Source: Nyssa sinensis (Eukaryota; Streptophyta; Magnoliopsida; Cornales; Nyssaceae). Taken from it: a stretch of DNA of 64,000 nt. Under the pieces are notes generated by a model that was given only the letters and a program-made list of their open reading frames with translations, had not been told where the DNA came from and made no database searches. The stretch covers positions 15,023,716 through 15,087,715 of the forward strand of contig CM018041.1 of the NCBI GenBank assembly GCA_008638375.1. Direction: 5' to 3'. The position numbers and the translations under genes are program-made. Below are positions 34,678 to 48,200 of the stretch, piece by piece. The number at the start of each line of letters is the position of its first letter. Within the stretch, counting starts at the first letter, position 1.

Positions 34678-34785
34678 ATATATATGTATAATTAAATATA
34701 TTCATATAATAAGTTATATGTATCCAAATAATTAATATTTAATGTTGTATATATTTAATACAATATTCTTTTATATTTGTATATT

Positions 34786-35283
34786 GGGTAAATTACAGTG
34801 ATCTTTCTTAAAATTTCTAACAATTACACTAATCTTCTTTGTGATTTCTAAATTACTCTGACCTCCCATATTTTAACTGACAAATTACAAATACTCCCTC
34901 CAGGCTCTAATCAATTTTTTCTTCAAAATTGTCCCCTTCATTTTTTTTTTTTTTACATTTTTTCAATTTTGACCTAATTTTATGTTTTTTCATTTTCAAA
35001 TAAAATACTTATTAAAACCTTAAAATTTTTTCTTATATAAAATGAAAATAATATATTTACCTTATATTTATTTTTCTATAAAATAAAAGATTATTTAAAA
35101 AAATTTAGAAAAAAATTGGTCCAAATTGAAAAACGCAAAAAAAAAACCAAATAAAATAAAAGGGAAATTTCATCATTTTGAAGGAAAATTTGACTAGAGG
35201 AGGGGTAATTGTAGTTTGTTAGAAAAATTAGGAGAGATCAATATAATTTTAAAAACCTCAGGAAATGTCAGTGTAATTTACCT
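34786..35283. mobile_element. Inverted-repeat MITE (MULE-like)
   Basis: Left end GGGTAAATTACAGTGATC; right end inverted AAGGTAAATTACACTGAC. The arms pair for about 100 bp around a T-rich/A-rich core, so the whole element could fold into a hairpin. Flanks share a TTGTATAT-like stretch. Non-coding. Confidence 0.7.
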
Positions 35284-36672
35284 TCTGTATATAATACTGA
35301 TAATTATATTTAATATTAAAATATATAATTACTTATTTTTATTGTTGTGTATAGATAATATAAATTTAAAAATATAATACATAATTAAAAATATAATTTA
35401 ATATTCAAAGGTAAGAAAGACAGTTTATACTCTTTAAACACTCATTAACAATTCACTCAAATACTCAAATATCATTTTTGATAATATAAACACTTATAAA
35501 GTATAATCATCAAAACAATTAAATAACTTAATTAAAACAATACTTTTACATGATTATTTAATATCCTCTCTCGCTGAACTTAAATAACACTTTTACACAA
35601 CTTAATTAAAGGGGATCTAATTAATGTAAAGTGTCTGCTTGGAAATCTTTCTCCAAAATTATCGTTTTGGCACGTAAAATTTTAGTCAGAACGAAAGTCT
35701 AGTTAATCAAATAATAACATTTTAATTAACTATTACTTACTAAGCCACAATAATTGGGTAAAAACATGGAATTAGTTAAGGCTCTCCTACTTTGGTAAAA
35801 AGAAAAAAAAAAATCATATCAGATAAGAGTTTTGTGTGTTGGTAGTATTTAAGGTTCTACTTTCCCTTCAAGAGTTAAATCCTTTTGAGCATAGTTATTA
35901 GATCCGACCTAGTTGGACCGATGACCCGACCCATAAACTAAGTCGGTTTGTTAATTTGACCAATCAAGGAAACAACTCGTTTTGGATTGGATAACCTGAG
36001 CAGTTTTAAAAGAATGGTCATCACCGTTACCATGTATAAAATATAATTTTGTAGTTGCTAAGACTTGAACCAAAGACAATAAATTAATAGAAAAACACTC
36101 CAAACTACTAAGTCAGGTATTTCCTTAATGAAAGTTTATATATTTAATAAATAAAATACTTTAAATATTGAAGACAAAAATAAAAATAAATAAATGTCAA
36201 CATCGTAAATTTTCAACACATAAAATATAAAAAAAAATATGCAAATATATATATATATAGTAAATAACAAAAAAAAATGGTATTAAATGTGTAGATATTA
36301 ATACAAATAAAATAAAATATTTTTATACATGCTCAAAATTTTCATTTTTATAAAAAAACTCATGTAATAATTACATTATATTCCTTTTTTATATCAATAA
36401 TAATGACATTATTGTAACATCAACTTTTTCTTTAAGAAAATCTTAATATGCTTTCTAAGTTACGTAATTATTTATTTTTAAAGTAATATTTTTATATTAT
36501 TTTGATTAAACCAATTAATCTAGTGATTTAACTAGTAATCATCCACCTGATTATCTTACCTAGTTAATGCTCGGACCAATTCTAAAAACTATGCTTCTAA
36601 AGTAATTTTAGTGGATTTAACCCTTCTATGCCTCCCATGTATTGTTTCCTACCTTAACTGGTAAAAAAAATA
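35284..36672. other. AT-rich intergenic, no feature seen
   Basis: No coding signal. Short (TA)n at 36247-36260. Phrases such as 'gacctagttggaccgatgacccgaccca' near 35910 suggest an old repeat, too decayed to name. Confidence 0.5.
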
Positions 36673-37145
36673 AAATAAATTATACTGACCTCTCCTGATA
36701 TTTCTGACAATTACTGGAACCTCCTTTTAGATTTTTGAAATGGCACTGATCTCTCATTTAGCCTTATTTTTTTTAAAATGACAAAAATACTCATTTTACT
36801 TATTTTTTTGTATTTTTTCAATTTTGACTAATTTTTTAACTTTTTTTTTCATGTTCAATTAAATAGTGAATAAAATCTTCTTTGATTAAAAAAATATAAG
36901 TTAATTATCTTAATTTTATTTTTTTTTATATAAAATGAAAAAATATCTTTAAGAAAAAGTTAGAAAATAGTCCAAATTTAAAAAAAAAATTCAAAAAATA
37001 AATGAAATAGACATTTTGTTATTTTTTTAAAAAAATAAAGTTAAAAGAAAAGTTATTGTAATTTGTTAGTAAAACCAATAGAAGTTAATATTATTTTTAA
37101 AAAAATTCAAAAAAAATTATATAATTATTAAAAAATTTAGAAGAT
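36673..37145. mobile_element. Diverged copy of the 34786 MITE family
   Basis: 'aaattatactgacctctcctgatatttctgacaattac' and the inverted counterpart near 37050-37145 match the arms of the 34786-35283 element with more mutations. Ends not sharply defined. Confidence 0.5.
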
Positions 37146-37439
37146 ATCAGCCTACTAAAAAACGAAAACTTTTGATAAGCTAGGCGATGTGAAATTGCAA
37201 TCGTGTCTTCCATATGCGCCAAGTGGACAAATGACAATGTACTTTCTAGTCATAATAACATTTGTCTTAGCAAGTAAAGATTTTTTTAATAAATTTGGTA
37301 TATCATGTAATTTCATATTTTTTTAAATATATTTTCTCATATTTATTATTATTTTTAAATAAAATAAGACATATTTTATATAATAAAATATTATTAAAAA
37401 AATATATATTAATACATCAGTGTAGCCAATCATTCAAGA

Positions 37440-37636
37440 ATTTTTCCTGCAAGTTATAATGACCGAGTCACTGGCTCGCAGCAACGCAACATGCTTAAAA
37501 TGCGTTCTATGACTTTGGCGTGTCGTTTTGACCAAAAAGGTAGAGAATCAAAATAGAGAAGCGGTTGGACGGTCCAGATCGAAAGTTGCGGTGGGGGCCA
37601 TGTATATTACGCTGACGCGACGCCTTACCTACCCTC

Positions 37637-37675
<39 letters not shown>

Positions 37676-37940
37676 TTTTTTAATTTATTAGCGACACACT
37701 TGGATACGGCGCGTGGGGCCAAAAATAGCTGGCCCCGATTGACTTCCACGTTACGGCCTGCTATTGGTTATGCTTTGCATGTCAGCAAGATTGCGACGTG
37801 TGCCGGCGAATCCCGGGAGAATTGTCCAAGAGGCCCGTTCTCACAGTGTGATTGAACACCTTCTACGTCAGCTCTGCGTAGCTGGCTGGCTTGGCTTGTG
37901 TTGCTGATTTGATAATGCTTAGCCGGGGGGGGGGGGGGGG
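37440..37940. other. GC-rich island with (TA)n core and 16-G run
   Basis: The sequence between 37440 and 37930 is clearly richer in G+C and CpG than the 10 kb around it ('gacgcgacgcc', 'cggcgcgtggggcc', 'gacgtgtgccggcg'). It is split by (TA)n at 37640-37673 and ends in G16 at 37925-37940. It could be a lost promoter or gene fragment or an inserted element; no protein frame is convincing. Confidence 0.45.
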
Positions 37941-40785
37941 AATTCTTAAATGAATTAGTACAATCGCGTGATCTTGTATTGTTTTTAATAATATTTTGTT
38001 ATATATGATATAATTTTTTATTAATATATAATATATATATAATAGAATGTTATTAAAATAATATATTAGTACATGATGTGTTAGATTTATTAAAAAAAAT
38101 TGAGAAAAAAAATAAAGATTCATAAATTTCGATTGTAATATATTCGGACCAATGTAATGAATAACACACAAGTAATATATGTAAATCGCATTCCATATTA
38201 TATTTATGTGTTATTTATTTATTAGTCCGAGTGTCATGGAGTACCAATCTTTCTTAATTGATTTTTATTGTGATTTTTTAAATAAAATTACTCAAGAGAG
38301 GTTTCTGACAAAATACATAAAAGACATTATTAGTTTAAATTATTGTACTCATTAAATTATTTTCTTTTATTTTTAAAAAATTATGAATCAACATATACAA
38401 TACTTTTTAAACATGTTATTATTGAAAGTATAGATAACTTATTATAGATAACGTGTGTTATGTATTTTTTTACAATAATATTCATTACTCGTCATGTTAA
38501 TAATTTATTTTAGAGTTAATTAGTGTTAAGTCTCTCTAAAATGTATTAAATTATTGTAAAGTTCTCGTACTTTTTACTTTTGAATGAAAGAATAATGAGT
38601 TATTTTTATATTTTGAGCTAAAGTCTATTTTGATTAGCTGTCACTTTTATTATTTTTAAAATGATAAGAATACCCTTTACTCAATCAAACCATCACAACA
38701 TTTTCGATTACGCGTATGAACTGAAACTAAATTTCCTAAGACAACAATAGAAAAATTGAGACTCGAATGCTTTGAATCTTAGAGCGTATTTTAGTAGCAA
38801 ACCAAATAGAGGAAAGAGAGAGAAAATGAATTCGAGTAATAGATTTTGCAATTAACAAACCTTTTCCAAGCTGCTTGGCTTTATATATGTATACATGGGG
38901 GATGATATATATTGGTACAGGAATTATATATCTTTATACAACATCAGGCGGGTACATATTCTATCCCCAAAAATGCACTCCTCGCAAGATGTCTACATCA
39001 ATCTTCCAAAGGTGAAAATAAGACCTCTCAAAATCCAGAGAAAGTAGAACTTTGTTTGGGATCTTTGCTATGTTGTTTTCGAAGTCTTTTTCAAATCCAA
39101 TCGAACCAAGAGAAAGTTGGGAAATTTTTTTAGGGAAGATTAATCTTTTAAATTTTTGTTGTTTTACTTGTGAAATTGTTATTAAGAACAAAACAAGAAA
39201 GACTCTCTCTCTCTCTCTCCGACTTATAACTAAGCTCACAAGCAAAGCAAATGTATAAAACAAAGCTTAAAGTCGTCTTTATCTCTGGATGTTTTCACTC
39301 TAAGAAATCTCTTCAACAATCATCAATGAAAAAAAAATTGCAACAAAGCAATTTTAAGAAAGCAATTGTGGATGCAATTGTAAAGTCGTGGTATTTATTT
39401 TAGCAAATACAATTGAGAATTTTCTCAATTTTTATGAGATTGTAAAATTTTACAGTTTGAGAATTTGTGAAATTTTACATTTTCACAACTAATGAGTTTT
39501 AAATCATTGTGCTTCAAATATTTTTTTTTCTTTTTTACACATTTCTACTACCTTGAAAGTCTTTTTTGACCATCTAGTATGTGCTCAAAATCTCAATAAA
39601 CTAATAAAAATTGAGAATTTTCTCAATTTTTAAGAAATTATAAAATTTTACACTTTTCAATGAGAAACTAGTAATATTTTATAGTTTCATTGGGATGAAA
39701 TTTTCATATTTAGATCATTTTTTTTTTTAAATTTCATATTCAATATGGATCTTGTGTGACATATCTCAATTTCTAGAGCCAAATATATAAATTTTATTGA
39801 AATGAATTTATAAATTATAAGTTATTGAATTTTAAAGTTTTGCAAAACTTCTTCGGAGGCCGGGATTGTTCCATATTTTACGAAAATTTGGTTACGTTAG
39901 TATAAAAAAAAATGTATTAGAGAACTATTTTAGTCATAGAATAATTAAAGGACTTATGGATTAATATATTTGAGAATGAAACTCGTGATAATTTTCATCT
40001 CTTTTATAAATCTTTGACCGAACTACTCTTTATTTTATCACTATCCTCAATAAATTTGGCAAATTTCATATCAAAATGAAATTGATTTTATCTATCAATT
40101 ATATGGAGGAAGAGTGAAAATAAAATTTGATGAGCCCTTATCATTTGATTAAAGAAAATTATTTTCACTCCAACACAGTAAGTTAAAATTATAAGCACAC
40201 AGATATGTGAAAAAACTAACTCTGTAATTATAATATATTACATGATATGTAATTAAATATAGTCGGCTTGTTAACTACTTAAATTTCGAATTACATAGAA
40301 CTACTCTTTGGATTAAAGAATCATTTTATGCTAATTTGGGGACTTTTTCACTAACCATAAAATTTAATAAAATGTAGCTAGATGATGTATTAAATTATGA
40401 TTTTTAATACATTTAACTTGTCAATTTTTTAACCTGCCAAAACAAAACTTGTTACTAGAGCTGCTATTTTTTTAAAAAAAATAATTATTTTAAATTCTCA
40501 CACAAATTCAATTTTTTTTTTTTTTAAATTGTGTGTCAAAAAAATTTTACTTAACTCATGGCCGACCAAGAATTGGTCCTATCCGAAGTGATTGCAAGAT
40601 TACTTTTCATGCAAAATGTACTGAGTTTGAATCTCCATCTTCCTTTACTTTTTATTAACACTAAATCTTAATGTAAAAATAATCTAATCTAATCAATCAA
40701 TAGGAGGACGCTCCCTATATCATATAGGATCACGTCCCTTGTAATATTAGGTAGATATTCAACCATTATACATTAGCAGTAATGA

Positions 40786-40822
<37 letters not shown>

Positions 40823-42311
40823 TACTTATATAAAAGTTAAGATTTTTTGTCACGGTAAAATGATGATTTTATTCTTTATAAATTAATTTATTGTTATTTA
40901 TTTTGATTTTCTGTTATCTATTTCATTTTTTTCTTGTCGTGTCTAATTTTTAATTTTGTCTCATCATACATAATTTATATTTTTATATTTTATTTATTAA
41001 TCTATCATTATTTATAAGATTATAGGTCGGTTGTCTTTATTTATAAATATTTTATTATTTGTAGACTTGTTATTTATTTTTATATGAATCGATTTTATCT
41101 ATTTTTTATTATTTATTTACGGATTTATTATTTATTTATGTAATTTTTTTATAATTTAAATAACAAATTAAGTTTGCACATGACACGGAATCCAACTAAT
41201 ATATATATATATGTATATGTATTTATATAAATTTGTTAACAAATACAAGACTTCAAAGTGATTGAATGCTGTAAAAGCGATATGAGTATGACTTTTTCAA
41301 AAGCCAGCAAATGGGTTTTAGCTTGAGATAAGGAGCCGAAGCTTTAGCCCGCGAAGGATGGAAACAAGTTCACAGATGTTGACAGTTAGAAAGATGGAAG
41401 GAGCTTGGTCCACAGAATTACGTTTCCATTCTTTAGTCCAAAATACCCCCTTCGTTTTTCTATTTCCTTGGGCTGTAATTTCCTTCTCTTTTCCAGGCAA
41501 GGACATTTTCTTTTTCCCTCCTTTTCCTCAAGGCTGTGAATATATATATTATCACTATCCAAGTTTCCTGGAAAATACTCTCTCCTGGTTTCATGAAATA
41601 CTTGTCATACAGATAATTTGCATGGTCATATACCATGAGCCAATGAGATTCACTTAAATTAGGTAACTATTTAAAAATCGATATTATTAAGTTTTGGTTG
41701 AAATTAATGGTTATAAATGCACATAATCAACTGCAAATTTCTTTGTTTTTGAGTAATTACAGAAAATCCTAATACAGTCCTGCTTTGGAAACATAATTCC
41801 ACTTCCCATTTTTGGATTCCATTTCTCTTGTCATCTTCTTCCAAACTGTAGAATACTAGAAACAGGAGGTCAATGAAAGCTACAAGGGTAATATAGTCCA
41901 GAAAAGAAGGTTAATTTGGTCACAGATGATCGATCTCATCCTCATTACTCAAAATCTGTCCTTGTACTGCTTCGTAATTAAAAAGTACGCAGACTCAGTA
42001 ATCAATTTTAGCCAATTAATTAATCCCATTATCCAACACTAATCATTTTCTTAAATATCAAATCTCTCCTAACATGTCCTGTTCCAAGGAAAAACATCTT
42101 CGTTTCGTCTGAACATTCGTGCCGTTTCCTGACTTTCATTTTCTCTCTCCTCACCATTGAAATTCAACCACTTCCTTTATCAGGATCTCTTCCATCAACC
42201 TTCAAAATTCTATATTTCTGTGTTTTTCAGCCTCTTCTAGCATTTATTTCCCGTGAATCAATTCGGCACCCATCGAAATTCAACCGATTCTCTAATCTGG
42301 GACACTCCCAG
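37941..42311. other. AT-rich region upstream of PUB14, mostly featureless
   Basis: No convincing gene. Short hairpins ATTGAGAATTTTCTCAAT recur at about 39410 and 39606. (CT)n at 39203-39220. (TG)n/(TA)n at 40789-40820. The last few hundred bases include the PUB14 5' UTR and promoter, which I cannot delimit. Confidence 0.5.
40545..40790 (+). mobile_element. Possible tRNA-derived SINE
   Basis: 'catggccgaccaag...' followed about 60 bp later by 'ctgagtttgaatctcc' resembles degenerate pol III A- and B-boxes (the B-box consensus is GGTTCGAATCC). Weak; no clean A-tail or duplication. Confidence 0.25.
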
Positions 42312-42365
42312 TTGCTCCAAATCTATAATTCTAGGGGTTTTCTTAGAGTTCTAGCTGGTGGCCAT

Positions 42366-45187
42366 ATGGGTCCAACGGACAATCCTAAGGATGCGTTGGT
42401 GAGTCAACTCGTTGAGGCCATAAGGGAGATTTCTGGGTTGCCCGAGTGCCGAAACGCTTCGAAGACGATGTGCGGAAATTTGGTCCGGAGGGTGAAGTTA
42501 TTGAGCCCGCTGTTTGAGGAATTGAAGGACAGTGACGAAGAGCTCGGCGACGAGGAAGTTCGAGGACTTGAATCGCTGCGGGTCGCTTTGGCTTCGGCTA
42601 AAGTGCTTTTGCTATCGGTCAATGAAGGCAGTAAGCTTTTTCAGGTATCTTTTTTTTTCTATAATTTGCTTTGGTTTGACTAAAATTATGTTTGGATTGT
42701 GATTTGTGTTAAAATTAAACTGTTTGGTTGCTGAGAAAGTGGACAAGAAACAAAAGCAGAGAAAATTAACACTCAGCAAAGCCTTATTCCAATTATTTTG
42801 GGTCGGCTAGATGAATCCTGATCAATTACATGGGTTATAAAAGTTGGTCTTTTTTATGCGAACAGAAAATGAGAGTTCTAAGTTTCTATCACTTAATCTT
42901 TTTCCACTGATTTCTGGGCTAACAAACAGAGCCTGTTTAGGTTTTAGATTCAAATTCTAACTCAAAACATTTTTAGAACTCATAAAAATATTTGTTTAAT
43001 TAAAATTTGAATTGTTGTCTTATATTATGTCTAGATCTCTACTCTTACTTACATGGTCTTTGAAATTTGATGCAGATGACAAAGAATAGAATTGAAAGTG
43101 CATACATTGTTGTGTTATGTGGTAATATACATCTCTCAGTTGTAACTATCTGTTCCCTAGATATTTACCCAAGAGGGATGAATTGGATACATGAAAAAAA
43201 TTTCAATTAAAATTATGAACAAGCGCAATTTAATCAGTTAACAAAAACAAAATAAAGCATAGTATAAGAGAGTAAGGAGAGGCATCAAGATTTTTACGAG
43301 GTTCGGTTACCTTACGTCCTCGACTCAAGCTTCTTGCTTGAGTGTTCCACTATTGAGCTCCTTGTAAGTGGAGATCAAACTTTTGATTACAACTGGAGAG
43401 CTCTTTCCTGGACAAATTCCCTTTGTCTCTCGCAAGGGTAACGTAACCCTCAATAAGTCTCACAAACGATTAGGATGAATGTATACAATAAATTGCACTC
43501 TCTTTTAGAGCAAATGTACAATGAAGTTCACTCTTCTAGTGATCGAACAATAAAGTCTGAGGTGTATTCACGTGTCTAGATATTTGAGAATAAAGATTTC
43601 AAAATAGAGCTTCCTCAATTCAATGCAATCAATGTGTTTACAATAAATATTGTTTTATTTTCTCTTTTATATTCAATTTGAAAATATAGCCGTTAAGAAC
43701 AAAAACTAGCCCTTATGCCCTTTCAAATCATTCAAAATTCTAACCGTTGCACTATTAGGATTTTCCACTTGCAAAAACTGAAAAAATGTCAACTTGAATG
43801 GAGGCTGGTCCCCTTTTTTGTAATGTGGGTTGCCCTTTATTGGGCACTTTGTTATAATACAAAATTACTTTTACCAATCAAAAGAAGAAAAAAAATCTAG
43901 CCGTTGCAGTGTCAAATCGATAAATTTTGTCAACTAAATTATTCATTGAATCGACTGAAGGTTAGTCAACTAAATCATTAATTGAGTCGACTGAAAGTTG
44001 CATAGATTAGAAAAATGGCCAAATCAGTCTACTGATTTATACAGAGCCTTAATGCTAATAATTCCTCCTTTAGTCAACTGATATAAAGTTTAAGTAAACT
44101 GATTTAAACAGTATATGAATGCTAGTATACAACTTGAAACATTCAAAGTTGACTGAATCATTTGTTAAGTCAACTGATTTTTCCAGTGACTGATTCTTTT
44201 TTGGAGTCGACTGAGTTTTATAGATTTTGAAACCGTTTAAGAGGAAAGCTCAGTTCAGTCGACTAATTCATAGTTTAGGTTGATCGAATGTCCTAGTTAT
44301 GAAAAGTTTACCATAGCTCGCTCAAGTCAGTCGACTGAGTGGTTATTTTAAGTCGACTGATTTTTCAAAAATATGTGTAGGTCTATTATTTCCTTTTGAA
44401 AAATCGTTTTAACTTGTAGGATACCTTAAATTCAATGAGTCTTTAGATTTGTTCATTCTTGTCCTAAAGCACTTAAAAACCCAAAAATAAATTGTACGTG
44501 AATTCACTGTGAGTACTTTGAGCCTGAGCACTTCCAATCAAATGCCGTTGTTCAATTTTTGCAAGTCATCATCCATATTCTTGATTTTGATCATTTATTG
44601 AACTTAATTGACTTGGTTGGGTTAAGACTTCAAGATTAAATCATTAGTACTACAATCAATGCCTTGTTATCATCAAAATTATCAGATTGCTATTAGGTTG
44701 AAAACTTGAGGGCTAACACTATCTTCTCTTATAATTCTTGATACTAAATTTATGTATATTTAGATTGTATTTACATCAAGGTTGTTAAAATCGAGATTCT
44801 ACAATGGATCAATGAGAGGGTCCTCAGAATTGGATCATAGAATCGGATAAAAAATTGTAAGATCCTACTTTATGAGAAAAATAATACCAATTAATATTTT
44901 TTCATCTTAAGGATTCTTAAAAACATACAATGAATAAGTTTAAAACTGATAAAAAAATATGAAAAAATTATAATAAACATTTAGAGTACAAAAGTTTCCA
45001 TTAGTCTTAATATTTCTTTAGTATATCAATATAACAAATGTTTGCTTTATATTACATTTTATTAAGATAGCACATTAAAATATTAGATGTATTAAAATAT
45101 TTAATTTACATAATAAAAAAAAAATAATTAGCAGTAGGATCTATTTAGTATGAGGGATCAATGGCTTCAAAACAAGTTTATTGAGTT

Positions 45188-45234
<47 letters not shown>

Positions 45235-48200
45235 TAAGTAAGCTAATGAACCTAAAATAAATTTTTAAATAATAAGATTGGACCCACACAGGTCATAATA
45301 AAGAGTTGAAAATGACTTAAATTAACTAGTATAACACTTGACTAGTTTAAACAAATTAAGAGTCATTTAAAAAGCCAAAAAGTGAAGAAAATTTTGACAT
45401 AATTGTCTCACTCAGGATATATCAGTAAACTTTGGTATTTGTTTTATAATAATATTATAGTCTCGAGCTATAACTTATCAAAAACACATGTGAGATTAAC
45501 ATTATGTGGCTATATTGTAGGATTGTTAGGATTAGGAGTCAACTCGGGATCCTAGTGACCCTATAAGGATTTCATAAAGATTCTACCTTTAGGGATTTTT
45601 ATGGGATAGGATCGATTTGGTATTTTTGGATCGTAGGATCCAGATCGGGGTTTTTACAACCATGATTTGCATTTAATGAAAAAGGTTTCAATGTCATGGG
45701 AATCAACAACATGGAGGAAACTTTTTGCATTTTCCGTCATAGTCTTTTTAGCTTCGTAGCTAGAGTTTCTTATTGAACTTACAGGCCTGCATTACCTTCA
45801 TCCTTCTTAGCTCTTATATATGGGTTTTATAAGATATTTTTTGGAATTTTGCAATTTGAGTATTAAGAGATTGGGAGGATCACTGTCATAACACCCCCCC
45901 CCCCCCCCTCCTTTTTTTTTCTTTTAACATTCTGTGAAAGAATAACCAGCCTTTAAGTAGTTGGATTTGGGACTTTGCTGAACTAAGGGATTTGGGATTT
46001 CTAAGTTTGCATATGGTTCTTAGATTTCTTCTTGGATGACTATTAATGGGTCATTTTTCAAGGTCTAGAATCTAATCATACACGTTCTTGATGGGCATAG
46101 AGAGAGATATAAATTGGAAGGATAATATATATTCTTATGTTTGGAATAATCTTAATATGCAACTGAAAAGGGATTTGGATCTGTTAGATGGACTGAATAC
46201 TCTTTTCATGACCATCTGAAGGTAATAACTGTTGTACAGGCTATAGATTTTGTTGAAATTAGAAAGTCGTTTTGTTGTTCAAAGTTCTAAATCTTTATTT
46301 TCCTCTTCTTCTTTATTTCCTTTTTAATCTTTAACAATTCATATCACAGTAAGAGTTTGATTGCTTATATAATTGTGAATTGAAGTTTATACCTTTGCGC
46401 TTAATTTATGGCATTGTCTAGCAAACAACTCACTTATCTAAGTTATTGGCTTTGAGATAACCTGTAGTTTCTCTGTGACAGGCTATACACAGGGAGAATA
46501 TTGCAGCTAAGTTCCAGCAAGTGACGGAACAAATTGAAGAAGCATTGAGCCAGATTCCTTATGATAAACTTGATATATCAGAGGAAATTCGAGAACAGGT
46601 ACTATAGCATTAATTGATTTTCGAAAAATTTTGACAGAAAATAATTTAACGGCAATCTGTGTTTTCTTTATGTTGCTTTTACTGCCAACAGTTATGGCTT
46701 GTCTTACTTTTTTTCAGATTCAACTTGTGCATGCACAATTCAAAAGAGCAAAAGAAAGTATGGACCCACCTGATTTACAACTAGAGATGGATTTAACCAT
46801 AGCACAGAAGGAAAAGGACCCTGACCCTGCAATTTTAAAGAGGCTTTCAGAAAAGTTGCAACTCAGGACTATCAATGATCTAAAGAAAGAGTCACTTGCT
46901 TTCCACGAAATGGTTATATCAAGTGGTGGAGTTCCAGGGGACCGCTTCGAGAAGATGGCATATCTGCTTCGGAAGATAAAGGACTGTATAGCGATGGAAA
47001 GCCCAGTAGCTGATGGCTCCGAGGGTGAAAAGGCCATGATTAAGCACAGATCTCCCATTATCCCAGATGATTTTCGGTGCCCAATATCTCTTGAATTGAT
47101 GAAGGATCCTGTTATCGTATCTACTGGACAGGTCTGAACAGGAGTTCCCTTAAACATTTTACAGCTTTGTATCTGTATTGGTAGCCATTATCAAATTACT
47201 GTTTTACTTCCATTTGCAGACATATGAGAGATCCTGCATCCAGAAGTGGCTGGATGCAGGGCACAAGACCTGTCCCAAGACTCAGCAGACTCTCTTGCAC
47301 ACGGCCTTAACACCCAACTATGTTTTGAAGAGTCTAATTGCTTTATGGTGTGAGAGTAATGGTGTTGAGCTGCCAAAAAAGCAAGGAAGTTGTAGAAACA
47401 GAAAATCAGGGAGCAGTGGTTCAGACTGTGACCGGGCTGCTATTGATGCCTTACGAGAAAAACTTGCAAATGGGAATTCAGAACAGCAACGAGCAGCTGC
47501 TGGTGAGCTTCGGCTGCTGGCAAAGAGAAATGCAGATAACAGAGTGTGTATAGCTGAGGCAGGAACCATTCCACTGCTTGTAGAACTATTATCTTCCACA
47601 GATTCCCGGACACAGGAACATGCGGTCACAGCACTTCTCAACCTTTCCATAAATGATGCTAACAAGGGAACTATAGTTAATGCAGGAGCAATACCTGATA
47701 TAGTAGATGTGTTAAAAAATGGCAGTGTGGAAGCAAGAGAAAATGCAGCTGCAACCCTTTTTAGTTTATCGGTTGTAGATGAGAACAAGGTGGCAATTGG
47801 AGCAGCAGGGGCTATCCCAGCTCTTATTGATTTGCTCTGTCAAGGGACTCCAAGAGGGAAAAAGGATGCTGCAACTGCTATTTTCAACCTTTCAATCTAT
47901 CAAGGAAACAAGGTGAGGGCCGTAAGGGCAGGGATTGTGGCACCACTTATGAGATTGCTCAAAGATGCTGGGGGTGGAATGGTGGACGAGTCACTGGCAA
48001 TACTGGCCATACTTGCTAGCCATCAAGAAGGGAAAATAGCAATTGGTCAGGCTGAGCCAATCCCAGTTTTGGTTGAGGTGATTAGGACTGGTTCACCACG
48101 CAACCGTGAGAATGCTGCAGCTGTGTTGTGGTCTCTATGCACAGGGGATGCACAGTATCTGAAAATGGCGGGAGATCTTGGGGCAGAAGAGGCATTGAAG

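Larger units (their letters stand above)
43151..44718 (-). mobile_element. Solo LTR (1568 bp) in PUB14 intron 1
   Basis: Starts TGTTCCCTAG and ends GGGCTAACA, so both strands begin TGTT and end AACA. It is flanked by a perfect 5-bp duplication CTATC (43146-43150 and 44719-44723). No internal retroelement sequence. Minus orientation is inferred because 'caattcatccctcttgggtaaa' (minus sense, near the left end) resembles LTR 3' ends of large copia/Sirevirus elements. It contains a short LINE/SINE tail (43790-43898) and a GTCGACTGA motif field. It formed by recombination between the two LTRs of a full element. Confidence 0.85.

Noticed and set aside
37507..37749. 80-codon minus-strand ORF with poly(Tyr-Ile)
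   Set aside because: It runs through a (TA)n tract; no coding support.
41358..41657. 99-codon plus-strand ORF upstream of PUB14
   Set aside because: It starts with ATG but shows no domain and no splice link to PUB14; the overlapping antisense ORF is equally likely by chance.
46720..47157. 145-codon minus-strand ORF across PUB14 exon 3
   Set aside because: Antisense shadow of the U-box exon.
47318..47788. 156-codon minus-strand ORF across PUB14 ARM repeats
   Set aside because: Shadow of the real coding strand; Ser-rich as expected for the antisense of ARM codons.
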